A DNA stretch of 64,000 bases from Leuconostoc miyukkimchii (GTDB lineage: Bacteria; Bacillota; Bacilli; Lactobacillales; Lactobacillaceae): the NCBI RefSeq assembly GCF_019656055.1, contig NZ_BPKY01000007.1, positions 122,328 through 186,327 of the forward strand, in the 5' to 3' direction. The notes beneath the pieces are model-generated. The model was not told the DNA's origin. It saw only the letters and a list, made by a program, of their open reading frames with translations, and ran no database searches. The position numbers and the translations under genes are program-made. This document shows, piece after piece, positions 8,781-18,146 of the stretch (the stretch's first letter is position 1; the number at the start of each line of letters is the position of its first letter).

Positions 8781-9290
8781 TTAACCCCACCATAACTTAT
8801 CATCAAAATCACGCATTTGTCGTGACAACGATAACTGTTCTGCTGATGTCACATGAATATAACTTGTTGTATAAGGATTTTTCATTAAATTTTTCATTTG
8901 CTTGTAAATGTCACCATTTAAAAATGTTGCTAATGCTTCATGATCAGGCCAAAAGCTCCATAGCATATAATCTGCGTGGCCGTTACTATTTTGTGCAAGA
9001 ATTCCGTTTTTTGGTACCAGTTGTGTAATCAACTCATCTTGACGTCCTTTAGTCTGAAAAGCGATTTGATGTACAACTGTCCCTGTTGGATTAGCCATCA
9101 CAACCAAACTATCAAATGACATCGGACGTTTAAAGTTTTTTACCAACTCTGGTGCATCAAAAATCAAGACATTTGTACCAGCTAACTGTGATTCTTTGCC
9201 AAGATAGAAAAAATTATTTGGCTGTGTGGCTTGCAAACTTAGTAGTTCAGCCGATGATTGTTCTGGCGCTAATACTAAATTAATTTTCAT
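8781..9290 (-). CDS. Antibiotic-biosynthesis-monooxygenase (ABM)-like protein
   Basis: 169 residues. The middle and C-terminal half read like an ABM/IsdG-type ferredoxin-like domain: MSFDSLVVMAN, then VVHQIAFQTKG, DYMLWSFWPDHEALATFLNG and a closing IHVTSAEQ. This is a resemblance by pattern, not a firm assignment; TRAP-like stress proteins have the same fold. It has AAGGAG inside the preceding gene, whose stop overlaps its ATG (ATGA), so the two are translationally coupled. Substrate unknown. Confidence 0.55.
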   Translation of the reverse strand: MKINLVLAPEQSSAELLSLQATQPNNFFYLGKESQLAGTNVLIFDAPELVKNFKRPMSFDSLVVMANPTGTVVHQIAFQTKGRQDELITQLVPKNGILAQNSNGHADYMLWSFWPDHEALATFLNGDIYKQMKNLMKNPYTTSYIHVTSAEQLSLSRQMRDFDDKLWWG

Positions 9291-9583
9291 AAAAAAGGCT
9301 CCTTAAGTTTTTTTACAACATCTACGGATAAGCGTGATTGATTATCAATAATAAATTTATTGATACCTGCAAAAGAAGTGAAATCAATATCAGATGCAAC
9401 GAGCTGATGGTGCAACAAAACTTTGGCAAAAGTAATATCTGCCAATGTTATCATATTCATTCCCCAATGTTCACTTAATAATAGTGTTTCCCAATGATTT
9501 GTTAATAACGCCTCTGCTCGTTGAAAACGCATATCTTTATCAATAAAACTACGTAATTCACTCGGATTTAATTTTTCATTCAT
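9287..9583 (-). CDS. Hypothetical protein, 98 aa
   Basis: Not recognised. A mainly helical soluble protein (LRSFIDKDMRFQRAEALL; TLADITFAKVLLHHQL) with no membrane segment or Cys cluster. It overlaps the ABM-like gene by four bases and so is expressed with it. The gene is real by coding context: coupled ATGA junction and a clean start after the MoxR/VWA genes. Confidence 0.6.
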   Translation of the reverse strand: MNEKLNPSELRSFIDKDMRFQRAEALLTNHWETLLLSEHWGMNMITLADITFAKVLLHHQLVASDIDFTSFAGINKFIIDNQSRLSVDVVKKLKEPFL

Positions 9584-9641
9584 TAAGTTAACCTGATAAT
9601 ACGTATCACTTCAATACGATTACCTGACTCCTCTCTTAGCG

Positions 9642-10811
9642 CTACATCGTCTCAATTTTACCAAAAGGCTGACTAATACTTAACTTTTTACCCCTTGGTA
9701 ATAACCAATAGACACGCCCAAATTTTGTTTGCAACTTCTTTTTTTCGCCGTCACCATCTGTTAAAATCACAACAACAGTACGGGCTGGATCAAACTTTTC
9801 TTGTGCTAACTTATCAAAAATACTTTGAAATGTGGTGCCACCGCCTGTATGTCTAGACCAGTCATTGATTTTTTGAACTTCCTGCACCTGTGTATCAAAA
9901 GAAAAAACATGCATATCCGCATCAAATTGTTTGGTTATTTGCAATACTGTGGCTATCATCTTCCCAGCTTCCTGATCTGAAATGGATGCCGAATTATCAA
10001 TAAAAATAGCAAGTTGCGTACTAAATGAACTCACTTCCCCCGCCAAATCTAATCTATAGGGTTGTCGTCGATTGAATCTCGCCCGAGAATCTTGTTTCTT
10101 ATCTGGTACTTGACTGAGACCTACACGTAAAATAGCACGCCAGTTGCGTCTGGGCTGGTTCACTTCATCAACTTGCCTACGCACAGCACCTGGTAAAAAA
10201 CCACGACCTGATCGTTTTGTATCCTCATCTGCTTTTTTAATCACCCTGTTAAGTGCTGATTTAGCTTCAGTTTCAGATCCACTCATATTTTGCCAATCAT
10301 CGTGACCATCAATATTATTTCCACTAGGTATTGATTTTTTTTTGAGAAGAGTTGACATGTGATCAATATATACTGACGAATCTTCATATTCAGGTAAAAG
10401 TTTACCGTATAGATCAAAAATAGTCTGTAACGTTATTGCACCGGGTAACTTTCCTAATGCTTCTGGTAAATATTGATTAACAGCAAGATCTGTCCCTAAA
10501 TCTATCAGCTCAGCTTGATTAATCTGTTGACGTTGTTCAGCATAACGTAACGGATGTTGCCAAATAACATGTAGTGCTTCATGAGCTAAAGCCAGCGCAA
10601 TTTGCCTATGATTGGCAAAACGCTTTGTTAATAAGTCTGGATTAATGATTAGAAACCAACGATGATTTTGCCATTTTAATGATAATGCATTCAGAGACTT
10701 TGAATTACTCTCACGAGATAAATTCATAATGATGTTACCATATAATGGTGACTCATCTAACAAAGTTTTAATGCCATCAACAATTAAATTGTCTCTTTCA
10801 ACTTTATTCAT
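9642..10811 (-). CDS. VWA / DUF2201-type putative metallopeptidase
   Basis: 389 residues with two parts. The N-terminal part has a HEALH zinc-type motif (in LAHEALHVIWQH, about residues 77-88), typical of VWA-associated metallopeptidase domains. The C-terminal part is a von Willebrand A-like domain with the MIDAS DNSAS (about 273), GGGTTF and LTDGDGE. Its ATG overlaps the stop of the upstream AAA ATPase (ATGA). MoxR-type AAA proteins with VWA partners act as metal-insertion or chaperone pairs in known cases (for example MoxR, CoxD, RavA-ViaA); the target here is unknown. Confidence 0.85.
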   Translation of the reverse strand: MNKVERDNLIVDGIKTLLDESPLYGNIIMNLSRESNSKSLNALSLKWQNHRWFLIINPDLLTKRFANHRQIALALAHEALHVIWQHPLRYAEQRQQINQAELIDLGTDLAVNQYLPEALGKLPGAITLQTIFDLYGKLLPEYEDSSVYIDHMSTLLKKKSIPSGNNIDGHDDWQNMSGSETEAKSALNRVIKKADEDTKRSGRGFLPGAVRRQVDEVNQPRRNWRAILRVGLSQVPDKKQDSRARFNRRQPYRLDLAGEVSSFSTQLAIFIDNSASISDQEAGKMIATVLQITKQFDADMHVFSFDTQVQEVQKINDWSRHTGGGTTFQSIFDKLAQEKFDPARTVVVILTDGDGEKKKLQTKFGRVYWLLPRGKKLSISQPFGKIETM

Positions 10812-11959
10812 CGTGTCGCAATATCCATAATTTGTTGGTATAAAACATTCGCATAATGCGCATCAGAGGCATACAAGTCATCCAAAATAGGCGCACTAGT
10901 CATTTGCTTAACAATTGCATATTGCCCATCTGCAGACACCATGTTCAACAACTGGCTAAAGCGGCCAGCATTGTTATCTACTGTCATATCAGCTGTTAAA
11001 AGTAAGGTTTTCATCACTGTTAACTTTTGAATTTCAGACATCGCATTAAATTGTTCATAAATGTGCTTTGCTACTTGAGGACCGTCAGGTTTTGATTCAA
11101 ATACCTCAATTGCTGTCAAACTTACCGTTTTTTCGTGTATAAAACTAACAAATTGTGTTGCCACAGCCTGACCCAAGTCACCGGCAACAATGTCAAACAA
11201 CAACTCGCTTTGAATTTTAGAAGGTAATAGTTCTAACTCATAAAAGTTATCTGACACACGTTGCCACGCACGCGGCGTTGGATTAAGATCTATACTTCGC
11301 GTATCAGGATAAAGCAATTCGGCATTTTCAGCAATAAAACGATAGACAAGTTCATGAATATTTTGTCGTTGGTTTCCTTTTTTAGCCCAGTTCAACCAAT
11401 CGCTAACTGACACAGACATCACTAATCGGGTCGTACGATCTTTAATTGCGGCATCTGATGATTGCACGGCATAATTGGACTCTTCAAAATCTGTCATTGA
11501 ATCATCGGGATTTTCAGCCAACACTAATTTAACATTACTTGGCAAAATTAAATCATTGATTTGACGTTGTAACACCAAATTCATTAATTCTCCTTGTGCT
11601 GCTTGTGACCCACGATTAAATTCATCCAAAAACCAGATAATTGGTTGATTTGGATGACGTTCTGCTTGTTGGATAATTTGAATCAATGTATGTGTATATC
11701 CAAATTTGATATCAGCTAATTGGCCATAATTTTTAGTCATCAAAAAAGATGTATCTGTTAATGGCGGGATTGGAATCGCCAAATCACCTTTCTCTGATAA
11801 TGAAACGACTGTTGTAAAAAGCTTAGCATTTAAATTTTTAGCAATATCTAGTACTAAAGCTGATTTACCAATACCCGCTTCACCAATAATGTTTGGCACA
11901 TTACCGCCACGCATGACTAAAGGCACCGCTGTTAATAATTGTTGGTATGATAGTGACAT
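10808..11959 (-). CDS. MoxR-like AAA+ ATPase
   Basis: 383 residues. Walker A GEAGIGKSA at about 25-33, Walker B IIWFLDEFNRG near 109, sensor-1-type VLAENP and an arginine-finger region KDRTTRLVM, followed by helical bundles. The start at 11959 has GAGGA upstream. It forms a two-gene unit with the VWA/metallopeptidase gene, the classic MoxR-VWA pairing. It probably remodels a partner complex using ATP; nothing nearby reveals the client. Confidence 0.88.
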   Translation of the reverse strand: MSLSYQQLLTAVPLVMRGGNVPNIIGEAGIGKSALVLDIAKNLNAKLFTTVVSLSEKGDLAIPIPPLTDTSFLMTKNYGQLADIKFGYTHTLIQIIQQAERHPNQPIIWFLDEFNRGSQAAQGELMNLVLQRQINDLILPSNVKLVLAENPDDSMTDFEESNYAVQSSDAAIKDRTTRLVMSVSVSDWLNWAKKGNQRQNIHELVYRFIAENAELLYPDTRSIDLNPTPRAWQRVSDNFYELELLPSKIQSELLFDIVAGDLGQAVATQFVSFIHEKTVSLTAIEVFESKPDGPQVAKHIYEQFNAMSEIQKLTVMKTLLLTADMTVDNNAGRFSQLLNMVSADGQYAIVKQMTSAPILDDLYASDAHYANVLYQQIMDIATR

Positions 11960-12012
11960 TTATATCCTCTTCTGTTCTTACATCAATTTTACCGCTTATT
12001 ACAGTTTCGTGC

Positions 12013-12018
12013 TAAAAT
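12013..12018 (+). promoter_or_regulatory. -10 box placed for a leaderless transcript
   Basis: TAAAAT, with a weak -35 (TTACCG, 18-base spacing). The hexamer ends six bases before the ATG at 12025 and there is no Shine-Dalgarno, so transcription would start at the A of the ATG. Confidence 0.45.
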
Positions 12019-12024
12019 AAAAGC

Positions 12025-12645
12025 ATGACAAAACTATTAATTCTCGGTGCTAATGGTCAAATTGCAAAACTTGTAATTCCTATGTTAGCTAATACCGACA
12101 CACAACTCAATCTCACTTCACTTCATGCTCGCCCAGAAAAAAGTATTAAAGCACTTGATGCCGTTAATGAAGACGCTTTAATCAAAGCATTAACAGATAT
12201 TGACATTGTCTATGCCAATATTGGTGCTGAAGGACGACAAAAGTCAGCCGCAAATAGCATCGTTAACGCCATGCACCATGTTGGTGTTAAACGCCTAATT
12301 TGGGTAGCCACAATAGGTGTTCACAATGAACTACCTAATGATAAACGTAGCTTGTGGTCAAATTTATTAGGTACGCCAGATAATGAAAACACTTATATGG
12401 GTGATCAATCTGCTGCTGTAGCTCGTATCGAGCAATCTGCCCTTGACTATACTATTATTCGTCCAAACGAGCTGATTGATGACAATATTATGCAAACACT
12501 TAATGTTCAAACCAACCGTGATGAAGAAATTGTGGGCGGACCAATATCACGAACTAGTGTTGCAGAATTTATTACTCAAATCATTTTGAATCCTGATTCC
12601 TATGTCGCAGAATCAGTTGCCATTTCAGAAAAACTTTCAAAATAA
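12025..12645 (+). CDS. NAD(P)-binding NmrA/SDR-like oxidoreductase
   Basis: 206-residue Rossmann-fold protein beginning MTKLLILGANGQIAKLV, i.e. the GxxGxxA/G dinucleotide motif of atypical short-chain or NAD(P)H-binding (DUF/NmrA-like) proteins. Later AIGVHNELP and YTIIRPNELID match that family's substrate-pocket region. No ribosome binding site precedes the ATG. Transcribed alone between two divergent or convergent genes and closed by the bidirectional terminator at 12644-12680. Substrate unknown. Confidence 0.8.
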   Translation: MTKLLILGANGQIAKLVIPMLANTDTQLNLTSLHARPEKSIKALDAVNEDALIKALTDIDIVYANIGAEGRQKSAANSIVNAMHHVGVKRLIWVATIGVHNELPNDKRSLWSNLLGTPDNENTYMGDQSAAVARIEQSALDYTIIRPNELIDDNIMQTLNVQTNRDEEIVGGPISRTSVAEFITQIILNPDSYVAESVAISEKLSK

Positions 12646-12680
12646 AAAACTTGAACTAAACTGTTCAAGTTTTTTATTTT
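12644..12680. terminator. Bidirectional terminator
   Basis: AAAAAACTTGAAC / GTTCAAGTTTTTT with a six-base loop, lying between the convergent oxidoreductase and penicillin-binding protein genes and overlapping the latter's last codons. Confidence 0.85.
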
Positions 12681-14722
12681 GGCTTTGCCTCAACATATTG
12701 CCAGTAGGCATCAATAATTTTTGCCGATATCTTACCATTGGTTCCATCCAAATAGCTGTTCATACCGGGAATAGCCATTGCTACTGCGAACGGTTGTCCT
12801 GGTGTATATGCAACCATGGATTCTGTAAATGTATCATTCCCATTTGTTTTGGTTTCCGCAGTCCCTGTCTTAGCATATACATGTGGTGTTACTTTGTGTA
12901 AGTCCGCACCACCTGTATTCCAAGGATCGGACCCATTAGCGACACGATTCATACCATCCTTAATGATTTGCCATTCCTCGGCGCTTAGTTTCACTTGCCC
13001 TTGAATCGTTGGCGTAGCAGTCCATACTGTCTTTTGTTTATCACTGTTTGGTTGACTCTGAGTTACAGAACCAACAATATGCGGTGCTACGAGATAACCA
13101 CCATTGGCAATGGCCGAGACATATCGAGCAAGTTGTAACGTTGTATATGAATCATACTGTCCAAATGATTCAAACAGATACTTTCCCTGAGCCTCACCGT
13201 TTGTGGGCCCACGATATCCTGCCGTTTCACCATCAATATCAATACCAGTCTTGGTCCCCAAACCAAACTGACCTAACCCATTACGTAACGTTTGAAAAGC
13301 ATCAGAACGCAACCCCAACGGAGCGCCTGGACTATATGTTTGTCCACCAATTTTCATACCTAATTGCACAAAATACGTGTTAGAGGAACGTTCTAAGGCT
13401 GTTCCTGCATCAATTGGTATTGGTGTTCCTGCTTGATTCCAATATGATGTAATCTGAGGTGTTCCCTGAATTTTGATACCTTGATCATTTAATACGGTGT
13501 TACTTGGCGAAATCACACCGTGCTGAAATCCTGTTGCCAATACAGCTGGTTTTACAACAGAACCCATGACAATAGCATGATTCATATTTCCTAGTGGATC
13601 GACTGTCTTCTGACCTGTTTGATTATCACGATCAACACCAGCCATTGCGTATATACCACCTGTGTAGGGATTAATAACTGTTGCGTAAGCACCCTCGACA
13701 TCTCCTCCAGGCAAATTATCTTCTAAAATTTTTTGAACAGCATTTTGGAATCGCGCATTGATCGTTAATTTAACATTGTCCCCCGCTTGTCCATTATATT
13801 TTATTTGAGATGACTTAACTTCGCCTTTATTGCCAGTTGTGACAACTGTTTGTGAAGCAGATCCTTTTAAGATAGATTCATAATCTTTTTCAAGACTGGA
13901 ATTGCCGACTGGCTCATTTTGTGAATAACCTTGCGCTAATAGTGTATGTAAACGGTCCTCTGGTAATCCTGTCGCCTCATTGGTGACAGAACCAACTAAT
14001 GATTTAAACTCCTCACCTTCAGGATACTGACGTGACCAACTTGTTCCCAACTTAATTCCTGGAAATTCACTTAAACGTTCGCCAATTTCAGCTAATTCTG
14101 TATTACTGACATCAGATTCTTTTATGAAAGTTGTTGAAAGTGTATAAGCGCCACTCATACGTTGGAATATCATCGCTGCGTTACTATCAACGTTGTCTGC
14201 AAGATTAGAATTTTGCACGTACTTAACTTTATATGTATTAATTTGTTCAGGTGTCAAAGCTAATTTATCATTTTTATGTTTTTTGGTAATGATTTTAGTT
14301 ATTTTTTCATTGTTAGTTTGATTGGCCAAGTAAAAATCTATCTTGGAACGATTGCTGAGCCGCTTTGTATCAATTGTCATCAATTTGCCAAGCTTTATGG
14401 CTGTTTCACGCATTTCTACCGCGCTCACTGCTGTACCACGCGTAAAAGTAATCGCAGCTTGAGCTTTATTTCCTACAATTGGACGACCAGTCGCATCATA
14501 AAACATACCGCGTGGTACGTTGCCCTTTTCAATGGTTTCATCATTTCGGTTTACTTCACTTTGATAATATGCGCCTTGTTTAATCGTCAAAAAAGCCAGT
14601 TGAACAATTAAAGCAATCATCAACGTTAGCGCAATACCAAGTAATATATTTAAACGTACTGGCAAATTAGCACTCGCGTTATTTTTTTTATCACGATCTT
14701 CTAAGTAAGGGTTGCGTTGCAT
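12674..14722 (-). CDS. Class B penicillin-binding protein (transpeptidase)
   Basis: D,D-transpeptidase that cross-links peptidoglycan. 682 residues from the Met at 14722, preferred over 14740 because GGAG lies six bases upstream of it. A cytoplasmic tail is followed by one membrane helix (about 25-47), a dimerisation domain, and the transpeptidase with SVVK (about 387), SSN (RSSNTYF, about 447) and KTGT (about 617). Length and topology fit PBP2B/PBP2-type elongation or division enzymes; which one cannot be decided here because no mre or fts gene is adjacent. Confidence 0.92.
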   Translation of the reverse strand: MQRNPYLEDRDKKNNASANLPVRLNILLGIALTLMIALIVQLAFLTIKQGAYYQSEVNRNDETIEKGNVPRGMFYDATGRPIVGNKAQAAITFTRGTAVSAVEMRETAIKLGKLMTIDTKRLSNRSKIDFYLANQTNNEKITKIITKKHKNDKLALTPEQINTYKVKYVQNSNLADNVDSNAAMIFQRMSGAYTLSTTFIKESDVSNTELAEIGERLSEFPGIKLGTSWSRQYPEGEEFKSLVGSVTNEATGLPEDRLHTLLAQGYSQNEPVGNSSLEKDYESILKGSASQTVVTTGNKGEVKSSQIKYNGQAGDNVKLTINARFQNAVQKILEDNLPGGDVEGAYATVINPYTGGIYAMAGVDRDNQTGQKTVDPLGNMNHAIVMGSVVKPAVLATGFQHGVISPSNTVLNDQGIKIQGTPQITSYWNQAGTPIPIDAGTALERSSNTYFVQLGMKIGGQTYSPGAPLGLRSDAFQTLRNGLGQFGLGTKTGIDIDGETAGYRGPTNGEAQGKYLFESFGQYDSYTTLQLARYVSAIANGGYLVAPHIVGSVTQSQPNSDKQKTVWTATPTIQGQVKLSAEEWQIIKDGMNRVANGSDPWNTGGADLHKVTPHVYAKTGTAETKTNGNDTFTESMVAYTPGQPFAVAMAIPGMNSYLDGTNGKISAKIIDAYWQYVEAKPK

Positions 14723-14803
14723 GTGTGACTCCAATTCCATGAATAAACTACTTAATTAGATTACCACAAATCTAGTTTTTCCGCTAAAAATAGCATTAAA
14801 ATT

Positions 14804-14812
14804 TGTTATATT
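14804..14812 (+). promoter_or_regulatory. Extended -10 for a leaderless yfhO transcript
   Basis: TGT followed by TATATT (14807-14812), six bases before the ATG at 14819. No Shine-Dalgarno is present. Confidence 0.45.
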
Positions 14813-14818
14813 AGTATT

Positions 14819-17431
14819 ATGAACAAAAAAAACCTTTTTATTTCACCATTAGCTATAAGTTTTTGGCTACCACTTCTAGTCATGCTTGGCTATTTTATCT
14901 ATCGTGGCATGGCACCTTTTGGTACAAACTCTATCTTAACAGTTGATTTAGGCCAACAATACATTGATCAGTTTGCTGCATTTAAGCATACACTATTATC
15001 CCACCCAAGTAGTTTTTTTTATTCCTTTAGCAATGCGTTAGGTGGTGATATGATTGGTGAATGGGCCTATTATTTGATGAGTCCTTTTAATTTAATTTAT
15101 GTATTTGTACCGATAACCAATTTGCCATCCGCAATTTTAATCGTTACTATTTTAAAATTTGGTGCAGCTGGCCTATCTATGGGTTATCTTTTACAACGTT
15201 TAAAGTTCCAACAAGGATACTACATTACATTATTTGCTATTAATTATGCCCTATCTGGGTGGTTCATTGCTAATGATCTTAATTTGTTATGGCTTGATGC
15301 AGCCATACTATTACCTTTTCTCATTTTGCAACTTGAACACCTATTTAAAACGCTGACATGGTGGCCTTACACAATCATACTAAGTCTAACGATTATAAGT
15401 AACTATTACATTGGATATATGATTGTAATTTTCCTAGTGCTTTACTTTTTTTGGCGTATAAGTTGGCCAAAACAAATACAACCCCGTTGGCAAGTTTTAA
15501 AACAATTTATTATAGGTAGTTTTGTTTCGGCTGCACTAAGCGCTTGGTTAATTTTTCCTACCTACTATCAATTAAAACTAGGAAAAGCACAGTATAATTC
15601 AGACTGGTCATTGAGATTTGATAATGATCCACTCAAACTACTATTAAAATTAATTCCTGGTAGTTTCGATTTTAACCAAATGCAAAACGGCCAAGCAAAC
15701 TTCTATATTTCAGTAGTTGTTCTTGTAACATTAACTGCCTTTTTTACCACAAAAACATTACATTGGTCCGTTAAGGTTGGTGGTGTAAGTATTCTCTTCT
15801 TCTTATTTCTGGCAACCACTTGGTCGCCACTAACCTTATTATTTCATGGTTTTCAATATCCTGTTTGGTATCCTTATCGATTCAGTTTCATCATCAGTTT
15901 TTTTATCATTTACTTAGCTGCCTTTGCATGGCAACCGACTTGGCGACCAAATTCCAGTACAATTCTTGTACTGATAACTATTTTGATTGCTTTTACACTT
16001 TACGCTACCAAACTGAACGCCAAAATTGCCTATATTGACCAAAAAAGTATTGCAATATTTGTTGGCCTTTTCCTATTAACGTTGACACAATTTATGCTAG
16101 GCCGACATCAAAAAATAAGTTTACCTATTTTACTATTAATCACAACCATTGCATTGACAGCTAATGTTATTTTATCTCTTAACCGGTTCTCTTATCTCAC
16201 AAATACAGAATATCAAACTGCTGTTAAATCGCTCCAAACAGCTGATGCAACACTTAAAAAAGATTCATCATGGTATCGTGTGGCACAAACTTTTCAACGA
16301 ACTCGTGGGGATGCTATGTTGCTTGATTACTACAGTGGTTCACATTTCAGCTCAGCCCTACCCAAAACAACGCCCAATTTTTTTGGAAATTTTGGTCAAC
16401 CTGATGGTGATAATTACGTTGTTTATAGTAATGGTAGTTTATTATCAGATGCACTACTTGGTATGAAATATGTCATTACTCCAAATGGCAAGGACAAAGG
16501 GCAACCTGGAGATCCTAGCACACATCTTATCGGCTACCGACCAGATACAGCACGTTATAACTTAAAGGCTAACAATCATAGCACTAGCGTGTTAGAAAAT
16601 CCTTACGCACTACCCGTCGCATTTTCTGCTAGTGCTAGTGCCTTAAAAACAAAAATGCTCAACAATAATCCGTTAGAAAACCAAGGTAACCTTTGGCAAT
16701 CATTAGTAGGTGATCTCACATCACCTGTTAGCGTGGAAAACTTCCAAAAATCAATTGGCCATAACGTTAATGCACCCACCACGATTACAGGCGCAACACT
16801 CATAAAGAAGAACAAAAACAACCAGGCACAACTAGATTTACAATTCACACCGACAACTCATGACAGTTATTATCTCACTATCGGACCTAGCTTATCTATT
16901 AAAGACTTTGATTTGCTGATTAATGGCAAAATTATAACGCAATTTAGTTCTTATCGACACACTGTATTGGTTAATTTAGTAACACATGCCAAAGATAAGC
17001 AACAAACCATCACTATTCGCTTTAAAAACACTACGCAACTCACGTTAAATAATTTCACCCTTTATCGTGTGAATATGAATCAATTTAAAGCCAATCAAAA
17101 AACATTGGCGCAAAATCCTCTTAAAATAACAAAGCGCAACGAACGTTTCATTGCCGGGGAAATTACAACATCAACACAACAACCTCTGATAATGACAACA
17201 ATTCCTGATTCACCCGGATGGCACGTCACATTAGATGGTCACAAAGTGCTACCATACAAGGTAGCAGATTACTTTATCGCAATTAAAGCAAAGCCTGGTA
17301 AACATACCATTCAATTCAAATACACGCCACCTTTATTTTCTATCGGTCTACTCATCTCACTATTGGGCGCACTTGTTCTGCTATTTACAATCACTCATCA
17401 AAAAAAACTTGCAAGAAAACGTTCTGCATGA
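14819..17431 (+). CDS. yfhO: YfhO family membrane protein
   Basis: 870 residues, a polytopic GT-C-like membrane protein: about 12 helices in the first half, an extracytoplasmic part (about 460-840), and a final helix (about 841-858) ending in a basic tail. The N-terminal GTNSILTVDLGQQYIDQF has the acidic motif expected in the first outer loop of GT-C glycosyltransferases. YfhO-type proteins are linked to glycosylation of lipoteichoic or wall teichoic acid. There is no ribosome binding site before the ATG (see the extended -10 box). The stop is followed by greA after about 57 bases. Confidence 0.9.
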   Translation: MNKKNLFISPLAISFWLPLLVMLGYFIYRGMAPFGTNSILTVDLGQQYIDQFAAFKHTLLSHPSSFFYSFSNALGGDMIGEWAYYLMSPFNLIYVFVPITNLPSAILIVTILKFGAAGLSMGYLLQRLKFQQGYYITLFAINYALSGWFIANDLNLLWLDAAILLPFLILQLEHLFKTLTWWPYTIILSLTIISNYYIGYMIVIFLVLYFFWRISWPKQIQPRWQVLKQFIIGSFVSAALSAWLIFPTYYQLKLGKAQYNSDWSLRFDNDPLKLLLKLIPGSFDFNQMQNGQANFYISVVVLVTLTAFFTTKTLHWSVKVGGVSILFFLFLATTWSPLTLLFHGFQYPVWYPYRFSFIISFFIIYLAAFAWQPTWRPNSSTILVLITILIAFTLYATKLNAKIAYIDQKSIAIFVGLFLLTLTQFMLGRHQKISLPILLLITTIALTANVILSLNRFSYLTNTEYQTAVKSLQTADATLKKDSSWYRVAQTFQRTRGDAMLLDYYSGSHFSSALPKTTPNFFGNFGQPDGDNYVVYSNGSLLSDALLGMKYVITPNGKDKGQPGDPSTHLIGYRPDTARYNLKANNHSTSVLENPYALPVAFSASASALKTKMLNNNPLENQGNLWQSLVGDLTSPVSVENFQKSIGHNVNAPTTITGATLIKKNKNNQAQLDLQFTPTTHDSYYLTIGPSLSIKDFDLLINGKIITQFSSYRHTVLVNLVTHAKDKQQTITIRFKNTTQLTLNNFTLYRVNMNQFKANQKTLAQNPLKITKRNERFIAGEITTSTQQPLIMTTIPDSPGWHVTLDGHKVLPYKVADYFIAIKAKPGKHTIQFKYTPPLFSIGLLISLLGALVLLFTITHQKKLARKRSA

Positions 17432-17488
17432 TATGCTCATTTTGCTTATTATTTACAGTAAATTGCAAACTTGAAAGGAATCTGTTTT

Positions 17489-17971
17489 ATGTCAGAAGAA
17501 AAAGTATTTCCAATGACAGCTGAGGGACGTGACAATCTTCAAGCTGAATTGGAAGATCTTATTACAAAACAACGCCCAGAAATTACAACAAGAATCCAAA
17601 TCGCACGCTCGTATGGTGACTTATCAGAAAATTCAGAATATCAATCAGCCAAAGATGAACAAGCCTTTGTTGAAGGTCGTATCCTAACGCTTAAGAAAAT
17701 GATTGAGAATGCTGAAATCATTGATCCTAATGCCACTGCTGCAGATGAAGTATCCCTTGGAAAAACTGTAACATTTAAAGAGTTACCAGACGGTGACCCT
17801 GAAACCTATGCTATTGTGGGCTCAACAGAGTCAAATCCAGCAACCGGTAAAATTTCCAATGAATCTGCTATGGCTGTCGCATTACTTGGAAAAAAGGTCG
17901 GCAACAAAGTTACTGTTCCACTACCTAGTGGTGATAGTATTGAGGTTGAAATTTTAAAAGTTGAAAAGTAA
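17489..17971 (+). CDS. greA: Transcription elongation factor GreA
   Basis: Rescues backtracked RNA polymerase by stimulating transcript cleavage. 160 residues from the ATG at 17489, nine bases after AAAGGA; the ATG at 17471 lacks a good site. It shows the coiled-coil start ([18 protein letters not shown]), the basic-patch loop [18 protein letters not shown] with the catalytic acidic pair, and the C-terminal FKBP-like domain ending in VEILKVEK. Confidence 0.98.
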   Translation: MSEEKVFPMTAEGRDNLQAELEDLITKQRPEITTRIQIARSYGDLSENSEYQSAKDEQAFVEGRILTLKKMIENAEIIDPNATAADEVSLGKTVTFKELPDGDPETYAIVGSTESNPATGKISNESAMAVALLGKKVGNKVTVPLPSGDSIEVEILKVEK

Positions 17972-17983
17972 TCATTGCAAAAA

Positions 17984-18047
17984 ATGAAATAGCATATTAT
18001 GCTATTTCATCTAAGAGACCACTATGATATTAGTTGGTCTTTTTTTG
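17984..18047 (+). terminator. Two hairpins downstream of greA
   Basis: First a perfect inverted repeat, TGAAATAGCATA / TATGCTATTTCA. Then GAGACCA / TGGTCTTTTTTT (about 18014-18047), a proper terminator with a T-tract. Confidence 0.75.
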
Positions 18048-18113
18048 TACCCAACTATCTATCTTCACATTAACTTATATATCTGTTAAGTCATACCTAT
18101 TATAATTTGTAAT

Positions 18114-18146
18114 AAAAAAAACCAGAAAATACATTCTGGTTTTTTA
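18114..18146. terminator. Terminator of the sugar transporter gene
   Basis: AAAAAACCAGAA / TTCTGGTTTTTT with a short loop, overlapping the end of the minus-strand gene at 18144. Confidence 0.8.
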
